Source of the DNA: Desulfatibacillum aliphaticivorans DSM 15576
GTDB lineage: Bacteria; Desulfobacterota; Desulfobacteria; Desulfobacterales; Desulfatibacillaceae
DNA: 64,000 nt
Assembly: GCF_000429905.1 (NCBI RefSeq)
Contig: NZ_KE386982.1
Coordinates: forward strand, 277,134-341,133
Reading direction: 5' to 3'
The notes under the pieces were generated by a model. That model did no database searches. It saw only the letters and a list, made by a program, of their open reading frames with translations, and was not told the origin of the DNA. Below are positions 9,075 to 17,500 of this stretch, piece after piece (positions within the stretch are counted from its first letter, which is position 1; every line of letters starts with the position of its first letter). A program made the position numbers and the translations under genes.

Positions 9075-9464
9075 ATGGCTGACCAGACTGTAGGTTCGGT
9101 CCTGGTGGTGGGCGGCGGAATTTCCGGCATGCAGACCGCCCTGGACCTGGCCGATTCCGGCTATTACGTGTACTTGTTGGAAAAAAGTCCGTCCATTGGC
9201 GGGGTGATGTCTCAGTTGGACAAGACCTTCCCCACCAATGACTGCGCCATGTGAATCATCTCTCCGAAACTGGTCGAGGTCGGCCGGCATTTGAACATAG
9301 AGTTGATTACATATTCCGATTTGGAGTCCGTGGAAGGAGCTCCGGGAAAATTTAAAGTCAAGGTTCGCAAAAGAGCGCGCAGCATCAGCACGGAACTTTG
9401 CACGGGTTGCGGCGCTTGCCTGGATGCATGCCCGGTTACCAATATAGTCAATGCTCCGGCCTGA
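9075..9464 (+). CDS. Short HdrA N-terminal domain protein, selenoprotein (TGA at 9252-9254 read as Sec)
   Basis: ATG at 9075 follows an AAGGAGA ribosome site. Read through the TGA at codon 60, the product is 129 residues: VVGGGISGMQ FAD motif, LEKSPSIGGVMSQLDKTF, TNDCAM-U-IISPKLVEVGRH, and then one 4Fe-4S motif CTGCGACLDACP before a normal stop. It aligns residue for residue with the first 120 or so residues of the long HdrA at 2730-5759 and stops just after the first cluster. It is not obviously a decayed gene: the frame is intact, Sec and SECIS are kept, and it sits tightly between hdrB and nuoE. The NuoG/HdrA fusion at 35523 lacks exactly this segment, so the two may assemble as a split HdrA. 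Confidence 0.9.
9270..9287 (+). promoter_or_regulatory. Candidate bacterial SECIS hairpin of short hdrA
   Basis: CTGGTC-GAGGTC-GGCCGG starts 15 nt after the TGA at 9252-9254. Stem and loop are identical to the hairpin of the long hdrA, although flanking codons differ at silent positions. Confidence 0.7.
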
Positions 9465-9493
9465 TTCAAAGCCGGACAAAGCCTAGGTGCAAC

Positions 9494-9964
9494 ATGAAAA
9501 AAACAGATATTGACTGGCCCAAGATCACAAAGATCGTTCAAGACTACAACTCCGACCCTGAATGCCTGCTCATGATCATGCAGGATATCAGCGACATATA
9601 CAACTATGTGCCGCCCGAGGTCATTCCCGTTCTGGTGGAAAAGCTGGGCGTCAGCGAAAGCCTGATATACAGCGTGGCGACCTTCTACAAAACCATCAGC
9701 CTGGAGCCCAGGGGCAAATACATCATCAACGTGTGCACAGGAACCGCCTGCCACGTTCGCGGGGCCGAGAAGATCACCAATGCTCTCGCGGAGGAACTGG
9801 GCATCGAAGAAGGCCAGACCACGGCCGACGGCATGTTCACCCTGGATGCGGTGCGTTGCGTGGGCGCTTGCGCCTCCGGCCCGGTGGCCATGGTGAACCA
9901 CGACACCCACGGCGCCCTGAACCGTTCCAGCGCCCTGGAAATGCTGGATCAGTACAGGAAGTAA
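9494..9964 (+). CDS. NuoE-like thioredoxin-fold 2Fe-2S subunit
   Basis: 156 residues from the ATG at 9494, 29 nt after the short hdrA. The sequence has the NuoE/HndA layout: an N-terminal helical part (LLMIMQDISDIYNYVPPEV), VATFYKTISLEPRGKY, then the 2Fe-2S ligands CTGTAC and, about 35 residues later, CVGACASGP. NuoE proteins pass electrons from the FMN/NADH subunit NuoF. No nuoF follows here; the only NuoF in the window is at 33645. This suggests the product works with that subunit, giving the Hdr complex an NADH input. Confidence 0.9.
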   Translation: MKKTDIDWPKITKIVQDYNSDPECLLMIMQDISDIYNYVPPEVIPVLVEKLGVSESLIYSVATFYKTISLEPRGKYIINVCTGTACHVRGAEKITNALAEELGIEEGQTTADGMFTLDAVRCVGACASGPVAMVNHDTHGALNRSSALEMLDQYRK

Positions 9965-9999
9965 TTGCTGCAAATTTGCAGCATGCAATTTTGTTTTTC

Positions 10000-10034
10000 A
10001 AAGGCCTGCGCTTGCGCGGGCCTTTCTTTTTTTT
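10000..10034 (+). terminator. Rho-independent terminator after the HdrE/C-HdrB-HdrA'-NuoE operon
   Basis: AAAGGCCTGCGC and GCGCGGGCCTTT form a GC-rich hairpin followed by TTTCTTTTTTTT. A short palindrome (TGCTGCAAATTTGCAGCA) lies between it and the nuoE stop. Confidence 0.85.
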
Positions 10035-10116
10035 CAGGTTTGCTTGATTTCCAACCCCCGCCTATAGGATAATACAACCATTAATTATCCCGAAGCATCC
10101 CAAGGGGAGGGTAAAT

Positions 10117-11556
10117 ATGAAAATCGCCATTGTAGGAGGCGGAAGCCGCTGTCTGTTTTTCATCAACATCCTGGCGACCTACAGATTTTCTTCGGAAGTC
10201 CAACCTCAAATTGTAGCTGTAGCGGATATTAACCCGGACGCGCCGGGCGTAAAGCATCTGGTTGAACGCGGGGTTTATTACACCGATGACTATTCCGAGT
10301 TTCTGACCCGGGAGGATCTGGACGTCGTTCTGGACCTGACCGGAGACGAGGAAATCTTCACGTATCTCTGCAAGGAAAGAAACCTCCTCACCACCGTCCT
10401 CAACGACGAAACCGGCCTGATTTTCTTCGAAGGCTACCGGCCCAGGGAATGCGCAGGCAGCAGACAGCTGAATTTCAAGCGCACCAAGCAGCTTTGCGAT
10501 CTTTTTTTTACGGAATTGGTCAATGAGGAGGTTTTTGTCATCGACACTTCGTTCACCATTATCGATGTGAACAATCTGCCCTTGCAAAAATACGGCTTGG
10601 AGCGCAAAGACGTCATAGGCAAGCACTGCTACGAGGTGACCCATCGGGTAAAGGAGCCATGCAGCAGCAAAGCCCATCCCTGCCCCATGGTGGAAATTCA
10701 AAAAAGCAGGCAGCCTTACCGCTGCACCCATATTCACTACGACAAGGAAGGCCACCGCATCCTTCACTCCATCTCAGCATATCCCATTTTCGAGGCCAAC
10801 AAGATCGTGGGCATCGTGGAGCTGGCCAGGGACATCACCTGGGAGACCAGCCTTCAAAAATCCTTCGGAGACCAGGAAAAGCTCTCCGCCATCGGCCGCC
10901 TGGCCGCTGGCGTGGCTCATGAACTGAACAATCCCCTGACCACGGTGCTCACCTCTACCATGCTCATTCAGGAGGACATGGATCCCAAACATCCGGATTA
11001 CGAGGAGTTGGACCTCGTTAAAAACGAAACCCTCCGCTGCCGGAACATTGTGAATAACCTCCTTAACTTCGCCCGGCAATCCAAGCCCATCAAGCAGGAT
11101 GCGGACCTGAACGAGATCGTGCAAAGCAGCATGGCTCTTATCCGCAAACAGGCGGATTTCAAGAATATCGTCATGAAATGCGACACCTGCCCGGAAAAGC
11201 TCATGGTCTATTGCGACCGGGACCAGATCCAGCAATGCCTTATCAACCTTGGCCTGAACGCCATTGACGCCACGGCTCCCGGCGGGCGCATCACGTTTTC
11301 CACCGCCCTGGCGGACGACGAAAAAATGGCCAGGATTTCCGTGGCGGACACCGGGGAGGGGCTGCCCCTGAACATCCAGGACAGCATTTTCGAACCCTTT
11401 TTCACCACCAAGGAGACCGGCACCGGCCTGGGCCTTTCCATCACCCACGGGTTCGTCAAGCAGCACAAGGGGTTCATCGGCCTGGAAAGCACTCAGGGCC
11501 ATGGCGCCACCTTCACCATAAGGCTGCCCTTGAAGCGGGAGGAGACCCATGCCTGA
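10117..11556 (+). CDS. Sensor histidine kinase with N-terminal Rossmann-like domain and PAS domain
   Basis: 479 residues, no transmembrane segment. The first ~120 residues look like a nucleotide-binding Rossmann fold rather than a usual sensor: MKIAIVGGGSRCLFFINIL with a glycine-rich loop after the first strand, then IVAVADINPDAPG and DLDVVLDLTGDEE, as in dehydrogenases. A PAS domain follows (about 125-245, FVIDTSFTIIDVNNLPLQKY), with Cys residues in CSSKAHPCPM. The HisKA box has His268 (GVAHELNNPL) and the ATPase domain has NAIDA, DTGEGLP and GTGLGLS. The gene overlaps the response regulator by 8 nt. It follows the NADH-linked Hdr operon, so sensing a dinucleotide redox state is plausible but unproven. 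The ribosome site is AAGGGGAGG. Confidence 0.88.
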   Translation: MKIAIVGGGSRCLFFINILATYRFSSEVQPQIVAVADINPDAPGVKHLVERGVYYTDDYSEFLTREDLDVVLDLTGDEEIFTYLCKERNLLTTVLNDETGLIFFEGYRPRECAGSRQLNFKRTKQLCDLFFTELVNEEVFVIDTSFTIIDVNNLPLQKYGLERKDVIGKHCYEVTHRVKEPCSSKAHPCPMVEIQKSRQPYRCTHIHYDKEGHRILHSISAYPIFEANKIVGIVELARDITWETSLQKSFGDQEKLSAIGRLAAGVAHELNNPLTTVLTSTMLIQEDMDPKHPDYEELDLVKNETLRCRNIVNNLLNFARQSKPIKQDADLNEIVQSSMALIRKQADFKNIVMKCDTCPEKLMVYCDRDQIQQCLINLGLNAIDATAPGGRITFSTALADDEKMARISVADTGEGLPLNIQDSIFEPFFTTKETGTGLGLSITHGFVKQHKGFIGLESTQGHGATFTIRLPLKREETHA

Positions 11557-12982
11557 GCCCAAGGCCAAAATCCTTGTCATAGACGATGAAGAGGCCATCT
11601 GCAGGAATTGCGAAAAAATCCTCACCCGCAGCAATTACGAGATCAAGTGGGCCCTGAACGGGTACAAGGCCATGGAGATGATGTACAAGGAGGCCTTTGA
11701 CCTTGTCATCACGGACCTTAAAATGAATTCCATGGGCGGCCTGGAAGTCCTCTCCCGGGTCAAGGATGAATGGCCCCAGACCCAGGTCGTCGTCATTACG
11801 GGATACGCCTCAGTGTCCTCGGCCGTGGAGGTCATGAAAACAGGCGCTTTTGACTACCTGCCCAAACCCTTCACCCCGGACGAATTGCGGGGCGCCGTGC
11901 GCCAGGCCCTGGCGCCTGAAGAGCTTTTCAACAATGCCAAGCCCGACGTTAAAAAAATCTCCCGAAAAATTACCACCCACCAGCTTGTGGGGGACAGCCC
12001 TCAGATGCAGGGCGTCATCCGCATGCTCGCCAAGGCGGCCCCGACGGATACCAACGTGCTTATTTACGGGGAGTCGGGCACGGGCAAGGAAGTGATCGCC
12101 AGGGCCATCCATGCCAACAGCCGACGCAAGGGCGAGGTCTTTTTTGCTGTGGACTGCGGCGCCCTGGCTGAAAATCTCCTGCAAAGCGAGCTTTTCGGGC
12201 ACACCAAGGGGGCGTTCACTGGTGCGGTCAAGGATAAAAAGGGCATATTCGAATTGGCGGACGGAGGCACGGTCTTCCTGGATGAGGTGAGCAGCATCAG
12301 CATGTCCATTCAAAGCAACCTGCTCCGGTTTTTGGAAACCAGGGAGGTGCTGCCCGTAGGCGGAACCGCGCCGGTCAAGGTGGACGTGCGTCTGGTCTTC
12401 GCCACCAACCAGGACCTTAAGGAGATGGTGAGCCAGGGGAAATTGCGGGAGGATTTTTACTACCGCATCATGGTGTATCCCATTTTCACCCCCCCGCTCA
12501 GGGAGCGCAGGGCCGACATCCTGCCCATCGCCTACCATTTTCTGGACTTGTTCTCCCATTCCATGAGCAAGGATATTCGCAGCTTTTCCCCGGACGCCGC
12601 GGAAATCCTCCTGGATCATTCCTGGCCCGGGAACGTGCGCCAGCTTCGCAACGCCATAGAAAGAGCGGTGATCCTGTGCGAAGGCCGCACCATAACAGCC
12701 AGGGAACTGGAGCATCTCCAGGACAAGCCGGGAGAGGAGCATCACCAGGCCGCGTACACCATCACCCACGATTATCAGGTTCCCGCAAACGCCGAAGAGC
12801 TTAAAGAAGCGAAAAAGATCATCCGGCAATTGGCGGTGGAGCAGGTGGAGCGGGATTTTTTGACCCAAGCCCTGGAAAACGCCGACGGCAATATCACCCG
12901 GGCCGCCGAGCAGGTGGGCATGCAGCGGAGCAATTTTTCCAACCTCATGAAAAAGCACGGCGTGCGCGCCGTAAAAAAATAA
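11549..12982 (+). CDS. NtrC-family sigma-54 response regulator
   Basis: 477 residues in the order receiver (1-120, phospho-acceptor Asp in DLVITDLKM, KPFTPDEL at the end), AAA+ domain with Walker A GESGTGKE, the sigma-54 contact loop GAFTGA and Walker B GTVFLDE, then a Fis-type helix-turn-helix at the C-terminus (NITRAAEQVGMQRSNFSNL). It is the partner of the overlapping histidine kinase. Activators of this class act at -24/-12 promoters; two such promoters occur in the window, at 32012 (double-receiver gene ahead of nuoF) and 43251 (glnD). The former is the more attractive target because of the shared Hdr/Nuo theme; this is inference. Confidence 0.95.
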   Translation: MPEPKAKILVIDDEEAICRNCEKILTRSNYEIKWALNGYKAMEMMYKEAFDLVITDLKMNSMGGLEVLSRVKDEWPQTQVVVITGYASVSSAVEVMKTGAFDYLPKPFTPDELRGAVRQALAPEELFNNAKPDVKKISRKITTHQLVGDSPQMQGVIRMLAKAAPTDTNVLIYGESGTGKEVIARAIHANSRRKGEVFFAVDCGALAENLLQSELFGHTKGAFTGAVKDKKGIFELADGGTVFLDEVSSISMSIQSNLLRFLETREVLPVGGTAPVKVDVRLVFATNQDLKEMVSQGKLREDFYYRIMVYPIFTPPLRERRADILPIAYHFLDLFSHSMSKDIRSFSPDAAEILLDHSWPGNVRQLRNAIERAVILCEGRTITARELEHLQDKPGEEHHQAAYTITHDYQVPANAEELKEAKKIIRQLAVEQVERDFLTQALENADGNITRAAEQVGMQRSNFSNLMKKHGVRAVKK

Positions 12983-13044
12983 CTTTGGATTTGAAAAAAA
13001 AGGATTTCTACATAAATCCGGAACCATGCAGGGAGTTTTTTAGA

Positions 13045-13422
13045 ATGGCGAAGCAGGATGACAAGAAAAATCAAATCGTGGCCGACGCCCTGGCCTCCCA
13101 AAAGGAAAGGGAAAAAGGCTACCGGGAGAAGGCTCTCAGGATGTACCCCCACGTGTGCGGCAAATGCGGCCGCTCCTTTGAAGGCAAACGGATCCAGGAA
13201 TTGACCGTCCACCATAGGGACCACAATCACGACAACAATCCCCCGGACGGCAGCAACTGGGAGCTTTTGTGCATCTACTGCCATGAGGATGAACACGCCC
13301 GCCACTCCGTGGCCGACGCCTACGGCGGCCGAAACACGGAGGAGGAGTCGGGCGGCGGAGACATGGACAACAAGCCCTTCGCCAACCTGGCGGCTTTGAT
13401 GCAGAAGAAAAAAAACAAATAG
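13045..13422 (+). CDS. YajD-like HNH nuclease-fold protein
   Basis: 125 residues. I prefer the ATG at 13045 (GGGAG ribosome site) over the TTG at 12985, because the extra 20 residues are not family-like. The core has CGKCGRSF, LTVHHRDHNHDNNPPDGSNW and LLCIYCHEDEHAR, the zinc-finger HNH arrangement of the YajD family. A Lys-rich tail follows. The family's role is not established; some relatives bind or cut DNA. It begins 62 nt after the sigma-54 regulator and could share its transcript. Confidence 0.8.
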   Translation: MAKQDDKKNQIVADALASQKEREKGYREKALRMYPHVCGKCGRSFEGKRIQELTVHHRDHNHDNNPPDGSNWELLCIYCHEDEHARHSVADAYGGRNTEEESGGGDMDNKPFANLAALMQKKKNK

Positions 13423-13529
13423 CCGGGATTCAAACCAGGGAAGAAAGGGGCTTATGCAGGTTTATCCAAGGCTTTTCCCATAGGCCTGCGGCGCCCCGAA
13501 AAAAATCCGACCGCACGGTAAAAAAATAT

Positions 13530-13558
13530 TTGACATGGTTTGGAACACGAACTATATT
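13530..13558 (+). promoter_or_regulatory. Sigma-70 promoter, consensus -35 and 17-bp spacer
   Basis: TTGACA (13530-13535), a 17-bp spacer, then TATATT (13553-13558). The predicted transcription start, 7-8 nt after the -10 box, is the A of the MarR gene's ATG at 13566. Confidence 0.8.
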
Positions 13559-13565
13559 TACAGCC

Positions 13566-14039
13566 ATGGAAACGAGATCAACATACACCGACATCCTAAA
13601 GCTCTTCAGAAGGGTGGTCAATAAATACCGCAGCCTGGAAAAAGCGCCCATCCTGTTCGGTACGGGTGATTCTCTTTTCAGACAGGAAGTCGGCGCCATT
13701 CAGGCCATCGGCGCCGATCCCGGCAGGAACGTCAGCGAATTGGCCCATACTCTGGGCGTCACCAAAGGAACCGCGTCGCCCATCGTGACGCGCCTGGCCA
13801 AGCGGGGTTTGGTTAATAAGTATAAGAACTTGGACAATAACAAGGAAGTGCTCTTGGAACTCACCGTTCGGGGCCAAAGCGTGTATCACGAGAATGAGCT
13901 TTCGTTGATTAAGCTGCGCCAAGCCCTTTTTGAACGCTATGAAAAGGAAAATCCTGAGTATCTGGAGTTCCTGAAGGATTTTTTAGTGCAGATGGAAGAG
14001 TTGATAGAAGAACACTATGCCGAGCTTCGGAGCCAATAG
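13566..14039 (+). CDS. MarR-family regulator, probably translated from a leaderless mRNA
   Basis: 157 residues from the ATG at 13566. A longer TTG start at 13530 is possible on paper, but that TTG is part of a perfect -35 box, so it would not be in the transcript. The winged-helix core reads NVSELAHTLGVTKGTASPIVTRLAKRGLV, followed by the wing with DNNKEVLLELT and a long dimerisation helix. No ribosome site precedes the ATG, which fits leaderless translation. It is flanked by the HNH gene and an exported protein; the regulated genes are unknown. Confidence 0.85.
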   Translation: METRSTYTDILKLFRRVVNKYRSLEKAPILFGTGDSLFRQEVGAIQAIGADPGRNVSELAHTLGVTKGTASPIVTRLAKRGLVNKYKNLDNNKEVLLELTVRGQSVYHENELSLIKLRQALFERYEKENPEYLEFLKDFLVQMEELIEEHYAELRSQ

Positions 14040-14239
14040 GTTTGAGCCCTTTTTTTTGGGTAGATGGTTTGGTATGCTAACAAAATTTTAACAAATTGAG
14101 ACGAGAGCAAACGGGGAAACAGCCGGAAAAGGCCCCCGGGCCGCCGGCTTTGACATACCGGAGGCAGATTTGTTCGGCCGGCAAATCTTACCTCCGGACA
14201 AAAACATTTTAACCGTACTTTATTAAAAGGAGTGGCAGC

Positions 14240-14788
14240 ATGAAAAAGCTGGTTGTTTTGTGTACTTTGATAGTGGGATTTTGCGCAGCGCTGAGTCCCG
14301 TTATGGCCGGGGAGATCGCTTCCCTGCAGGTTATTGACTTTCCCAAGGCCGACCTCATGATCGTATTTGCGGACAAGGACGCCGCTGTAGAAGCTCCCGC
14401 CCATGTGGATGTCAAGGGCTGCGGGGAATACTCTTTGGTCAGGCTGCTGGATTACTCGGCTGGAAAAGCCATGGTAGCTTCCATGCCCTGGGGCCACAAG
14501 TCGGTTTCCCAGGATGAATGGACCCAGTTGGAAGGCTGGTTTAAAAACGCCGTCATGGAAAATAGCGGCAAGGAAGGCATCTTGTCCGCCGTCACGCCTG
14601 AAGGCAGCTTTTACTCTGTGGACCAGGGCGCGGCCGGCGCCGTCGCCAAAGCGGGGACCGGAGAAGACGTTGCAGCAATCCTGGAAAGCTCCAAGACTCC
14701 CGCGGTGAGCAAATACATCCTGGAAGAAGAACATCACAGCTGGTGGCCGCCCAGAGCGCCGGAAGATGAGATGATTCCCACCCTCTAA
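14240..14788 (+). CDS. Exported protein of unknown function
   Basis: 182 residues with a clear signal peptide (MKKLVVLCTLIVGFCAALS, cleavage likely after VMA-G near residue 23). I do not recognise the mature domain. It is rich in acidic residues, has one Cys (VKGCGEYS), a PWGHKS stretch and a C-terminal HHSWWPPRAPEDE segment. The ribosome site AAAGGAG is well placed. A strong terminator follows at 14946, so it is likely monocistronic and may be controlled by the adjacent MarR protein. Confidence 0.75.
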   Translation: MKKLVVLCTLIVGFCAALSPVMAGEIASLQVIDFPKADLMIVFADKDAAVEAPAHVDVKGCGEYSLVRLLDYSAGKAMVASMPWGHKSVSQDEWTQLEGWFKNAVMENSGKEGILSAVTPEGSFYSVDQGAAGAVAKAGTGEDVAAILESSKTPAVSKYILEEEHHSWWPPRAPEDEMIPTL

Positions 14789-15208
14789 CGGCAGTATTTA
14801 CCCGGAGTTGTCATGGCGGACCGGGAAATTCCCCCCTTTTCCCGGCCGCCCGGCGAATACCGCCCCGGCCCCCCAGAGATCGCGCCCCTTCCGCGATCAT
14901 TGGCCGGCGCAACCATCCGCCGGACTGATACTGTTTCGGGTGTTTCACGGGCCTCTGATAATCAGAGGCCCGTGTTTATTTTAGGGAGGCGTGAAAGCGG
15001 CTGCTTGCAGCATGGCCGCCGCCTTTTCGGTAAGTTGAAAGCTCCGCCGAATCTCCGAAAATCCCAGGTCAAAAAACACAAAATGGACTGTTTTCCTCAA
15101 AGACTTGTGATTGGCTTGCCAAAATTCTGGTTTTGTGGTTAATGAAAGCCATTCCACTTCATCCCATCCACAATATGACGGAACGCAGCTTTAGCCAGGG
15201 GAGGAAAA
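14789..15208. other. 420-bp intergenic region
   Basis: A 109-codon open frame here (14813-15142) has unnatural composition and no ribosome site, and it runs through the terminator; I do not call it. Apart from the terminator and the ribosome site of the next gene (GGGGAGG at about 15200), I see nothing. Confidence 0.5.
14946..14980 (+). terminator. Rho-independent terminator
   Basis: CACGGGCCTCTGAT and ATCAGAGGCCCGTG are perfect 14-base inverted arms around a single base (in practice a GATAATC loop), followed by TTTATTTT. It probably ends the transcript of the exported protein gene. Confidence 0.82.
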
Positions 15209-15802
15209 ATGGACGGTTTAAACACCTTGGAGATTTTTTACCTGTTTTGCGCACTCTTGGGCGGAATCCTCGTCGTTTTCAGGATGATCATGCAAGTCCT
15301 GGGGGCGGCGGATATGGATATGGATTCCGGCGGCGACGTGGGAGGCGACGTGGGAGGAGACGTGGGCGGCGATGCTTCCGGCCATGACGATTCGGACGCG
15401 GGATTCAAGCTCCTGTCCATGCATGGCCTGTCCTCCTTCATGCTTATGTTCGGGCTGGTTGGATTCATCGTGTACCATAATGAGCGGGCCGGGGTCGCTT
15501 TGTCCCTGGTTGCAGGCTCTTTCGCCGGATATATCAGCGTCTGGATTATCAAGAAAATTTTCGACTTTATGATCAAAATGCAGTCCAGCGGCACCTTGGA
15601 GATGTCAGCGGCCATGGGCGCCGAAGGCGAGGTCTACCTGACCATTCCTAAAGGCGGGGCCGGTAAGGTGATGGTGAATTTTTGCGGGCGTCTGCGCGAG
15701 TTCGAAGCCATGTCCGAAAACGGCGAGGAAATGAAAACCGGAGTAAGAATCAAGGTGGTTCGCATCAGCGGGAACACTTTAATGGTGGATCGAATGGTGT
15801 AA
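15209..15802 (+). CDS. NfeD/YuaF-like membrane protein (flotillin partner)
   Basis: 197 residues. There is an N-terminal membrane helix (about 10-35), then a short acidic Gly-rich linker made of repeated GGDV units, further hydrophobic segments (about 72-115), and a C-terminal beta-rich OB-fold-like domain (AEGEVYLTIPKGGAGKVMVNF to NTLMVDRMV). This is the short NfeD/YuaF type encoded next to flotillin. The linker is encoded by four 12-bp near-repeats at 15329-15376, a site prone to length change by slippage. It starts 42 nt upstream of the flotillin gene, in an operon. The role is membrane microdomain organisation with flotillin. Confidence 0.8.
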   Translation: MDGLNTLEIFYLFCALLGGILVVFRMIMQVLGAADMDMDSGGDVGGDVGGDVGGDASGHDDSDAGFKLLSMHGLSSFMLMFGLVGFIVYHNERAGVALSLVAGSFAGYISVWIIKKIFDFMIKMQSSGTLEMSAAMGAEGEVYLTIPKGGAGKVMVNFCGRLREFEAMSENGEEMKTGVRIKVVRISGNTLMVDRMV

Positions 15803-15844
15803 GCTATGAATCAATCCTTAATTAATAAGGGAGGTTTTTGAATT

Positions 15845-17500
15845 ATGGGCGGAGAAGGGTTATTGGGTTTCATAGGCTGGCCGCTTGTGGTGGTAGTGTT
15901 GGCGGTTTTTATAATCTCAACCGTGGTTTTTTTGGCGTCGCGCTATAAACGGTGCCCCTCGGATCAGATACTGGTCATTTTCGGCAAGGTCGGGGAAGGG
16001 CAGTCGGCCCGATGCATCCACGGCGGCGGCTCCTTGGTCTGGCCTTTGATTCAGGACTATTGCTACATGAGCCTCACGCCCATGACCATCAATATTCCCT
16101 TGAGCAAAGCCCTTTCCATGCAGAACATCCGCATTAACGTGCCCAGCACATTCACCGTGGGCATCAGCACGGAGCCGCAGATTATGACCAACGCGGCCGA
16201 GCGCCTCTTGAACCTCCCCAAAGAGGTCATCGAAGACATGGCCATGGAAATCATCTTCGGCCAGTTGCGTCTGACGGTCGCCTCCCTGACCATCGAGGAG
16301 ATCAACCAGGATCGGGAGCGCTTTCTGGAAGCCATCCGCAGAAACGTGGAGCCCGAGCTGAACAAGATCGGCTTGTACCTCATCAACGTGAACATCACGG
16401 ACATCACGGATGAGTCCGACTACATCGAAAGCATCGGTAAGAAAGCCGCGGCCGAGGCCATCAACCAGGCCAAGGTGGACGTGGCGGTCCAGGATAAGAC
16501 CGGCTCCATCGGCGAGGCTGAAGCCTTCCGTGAAAAAGAAATCAAGGTGGCCGAAAACGTGGCCCAGGCGGAAAAGGGCAAGAAAGCCGCCGAAGCCGAC
16601 CGCCGCGTTTTCGTGCAACAGCAGGAAAGCAAGGCCACCATCGGCGAGGCAGAAGCCAACAAGGAACAGAACATCCGCGTGGCTGAAAACGAAGCCCAGG
16701 CGGAAAAGGGCAAGAAAGCCGCCGAAGCCGATCGCCGCATCTACGTGCAGCAGCAGGAAGCCGAGGCCGTGGGCGGGGAAAACAAGGCCAAGGCCGACAT
16801 CGCCGACGCCGACGCCCAACTGGCCATCAAGCAGGCCGAAGCCAAACGCCAGGGCGAAGTGGCCAAGCGCCAGGCCGAAGTGGAAATTCAAAAAGCCCAG
16901 TACCTGGCCGAGCAGCAGCGTTTGAACGCCGAGCAAATCGTCGTCCAGGAAACGGAAAAGCAAAAGATAGAAATCGCGGCCGAAGCCGAGGCGGAAAAAA
17001 CCCGCCGCGAAGCCAAAGGCCAGGCCGACGCCGTCCTGTTCAAATATCAGGCCGAAGCCCAGGGCGTCCGGCAGGTGCTCCAGAGCAAGGCCGAGGGTTA
17101 CAATCTTTTGGTCAGAAGCTGCGCCGGAGACGCCAAGGCCGCAGCCACCTTCCTGCTGGTGGAAAAGCTGGAGGAGTTGGTCAAGGTCCAGGTGGAAGCC
17201 ATCAAGAATCTCAAGATCGACAAGATCACGGTCTGGGACGGCGGCGGCCAGGACGGCGGCAAAACCGCCACGGCCGACTTTTTATCCGGCATGGTCAAAA
17301 GCCTGCCTCCCCTCCACGAAGTAGCGGGTATGGCTGGCGTGGATCTGCCCCAATACTTGGGGGATATGGCTGCGGAAAAGGAAGCCAAGGACGAAAAGAA
17401 ACCCGTGCAAAACCCCAATCCGGTCAGGGTTTCCGTTCCCAAGCCGGCGGCCAAGCCCAAGGCCCCGGAGCCGCCTAAAGAGCCGGAAGACAAGGAATAG
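15845..17500 (+). CDS. Flotillin family protein
   Basis: 551 residues. An N-terminal membrane anchor (about 10-28) is followed by the SPFH/PHB domain (about 30-200), with an EVIEDMAMEIIFGQLR segment. A long Ala/Glu/Lys-rich coiled-coil region (about 210-420) follows, then a C-terminal tail ending in a Pro/Lys-rich stretch. The coiled coil contains two 44-residue tandem repeats (132 bp period, starting near 16547 and 16679), both reading VAENxAQAEKGKKAAEADRR. Flotillins scaffold membrane microdomains. The gene forms an operon with the NfeD-like gene. Confidence 0.93.
   Translation: MGGEGLLGFIGWPLVVVVLAVFIISTVVFLASRYKRCPSDQILVIFGKVGEGQSARCIHGGGSLVWPLIQDYCYMSLTPMTINIPLSKALSMQNIRINVPSTFTVGISTEPQIMTNAAERLLNLPKEVIEDMAMEIIFGQLRLTVASLTIEEINQDRERFLEAIRRNVEPELNKIGLYLINVNITDITDESDYIESIGKKAAAEAINQAKVDVAVQDKTGSIGEAEAFREKEIKVAENVAQAEKGKKAAEADRRVFVQQQESKATIGEAEANKEQNIRVAENEAQAEKGKKAAEADRRIYVQQQEAEAVGGENKAKADIADADAQLAIKQAEAKRQGEVAKRQAEVEIQKAQYLAEQQRLNAEQIVVQETEKQKIEIAAEAEAEKTRREAKGQADAVLFKYQAEAQGVRQVLQSKAEGYNLLVRSCAGDAKAAATFLLVEKLEELVKVQVEAIKNLKIDKITVWDGGGQDGGKTATADFLSGMVKSLPPLHEVAGMAGVDLPQYLGDMAAEKEAKDEKKPVQNPNPVRVSVPKPAAKPKAPEPPKEPEDKE

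Noticed and set aside
9462..9497. Second TGA of the short hdrA as another selenocysteine
   Set aside because: Reading on adds only ten non-family residues before the next TGA; the sequence has already left HdrA homology and no hairpin follows.
14813..15142. 109-codon ORF as a gene
   Set aside because: It runs through a strong terminator, has no ribosome site and a composition unlike neighbours.
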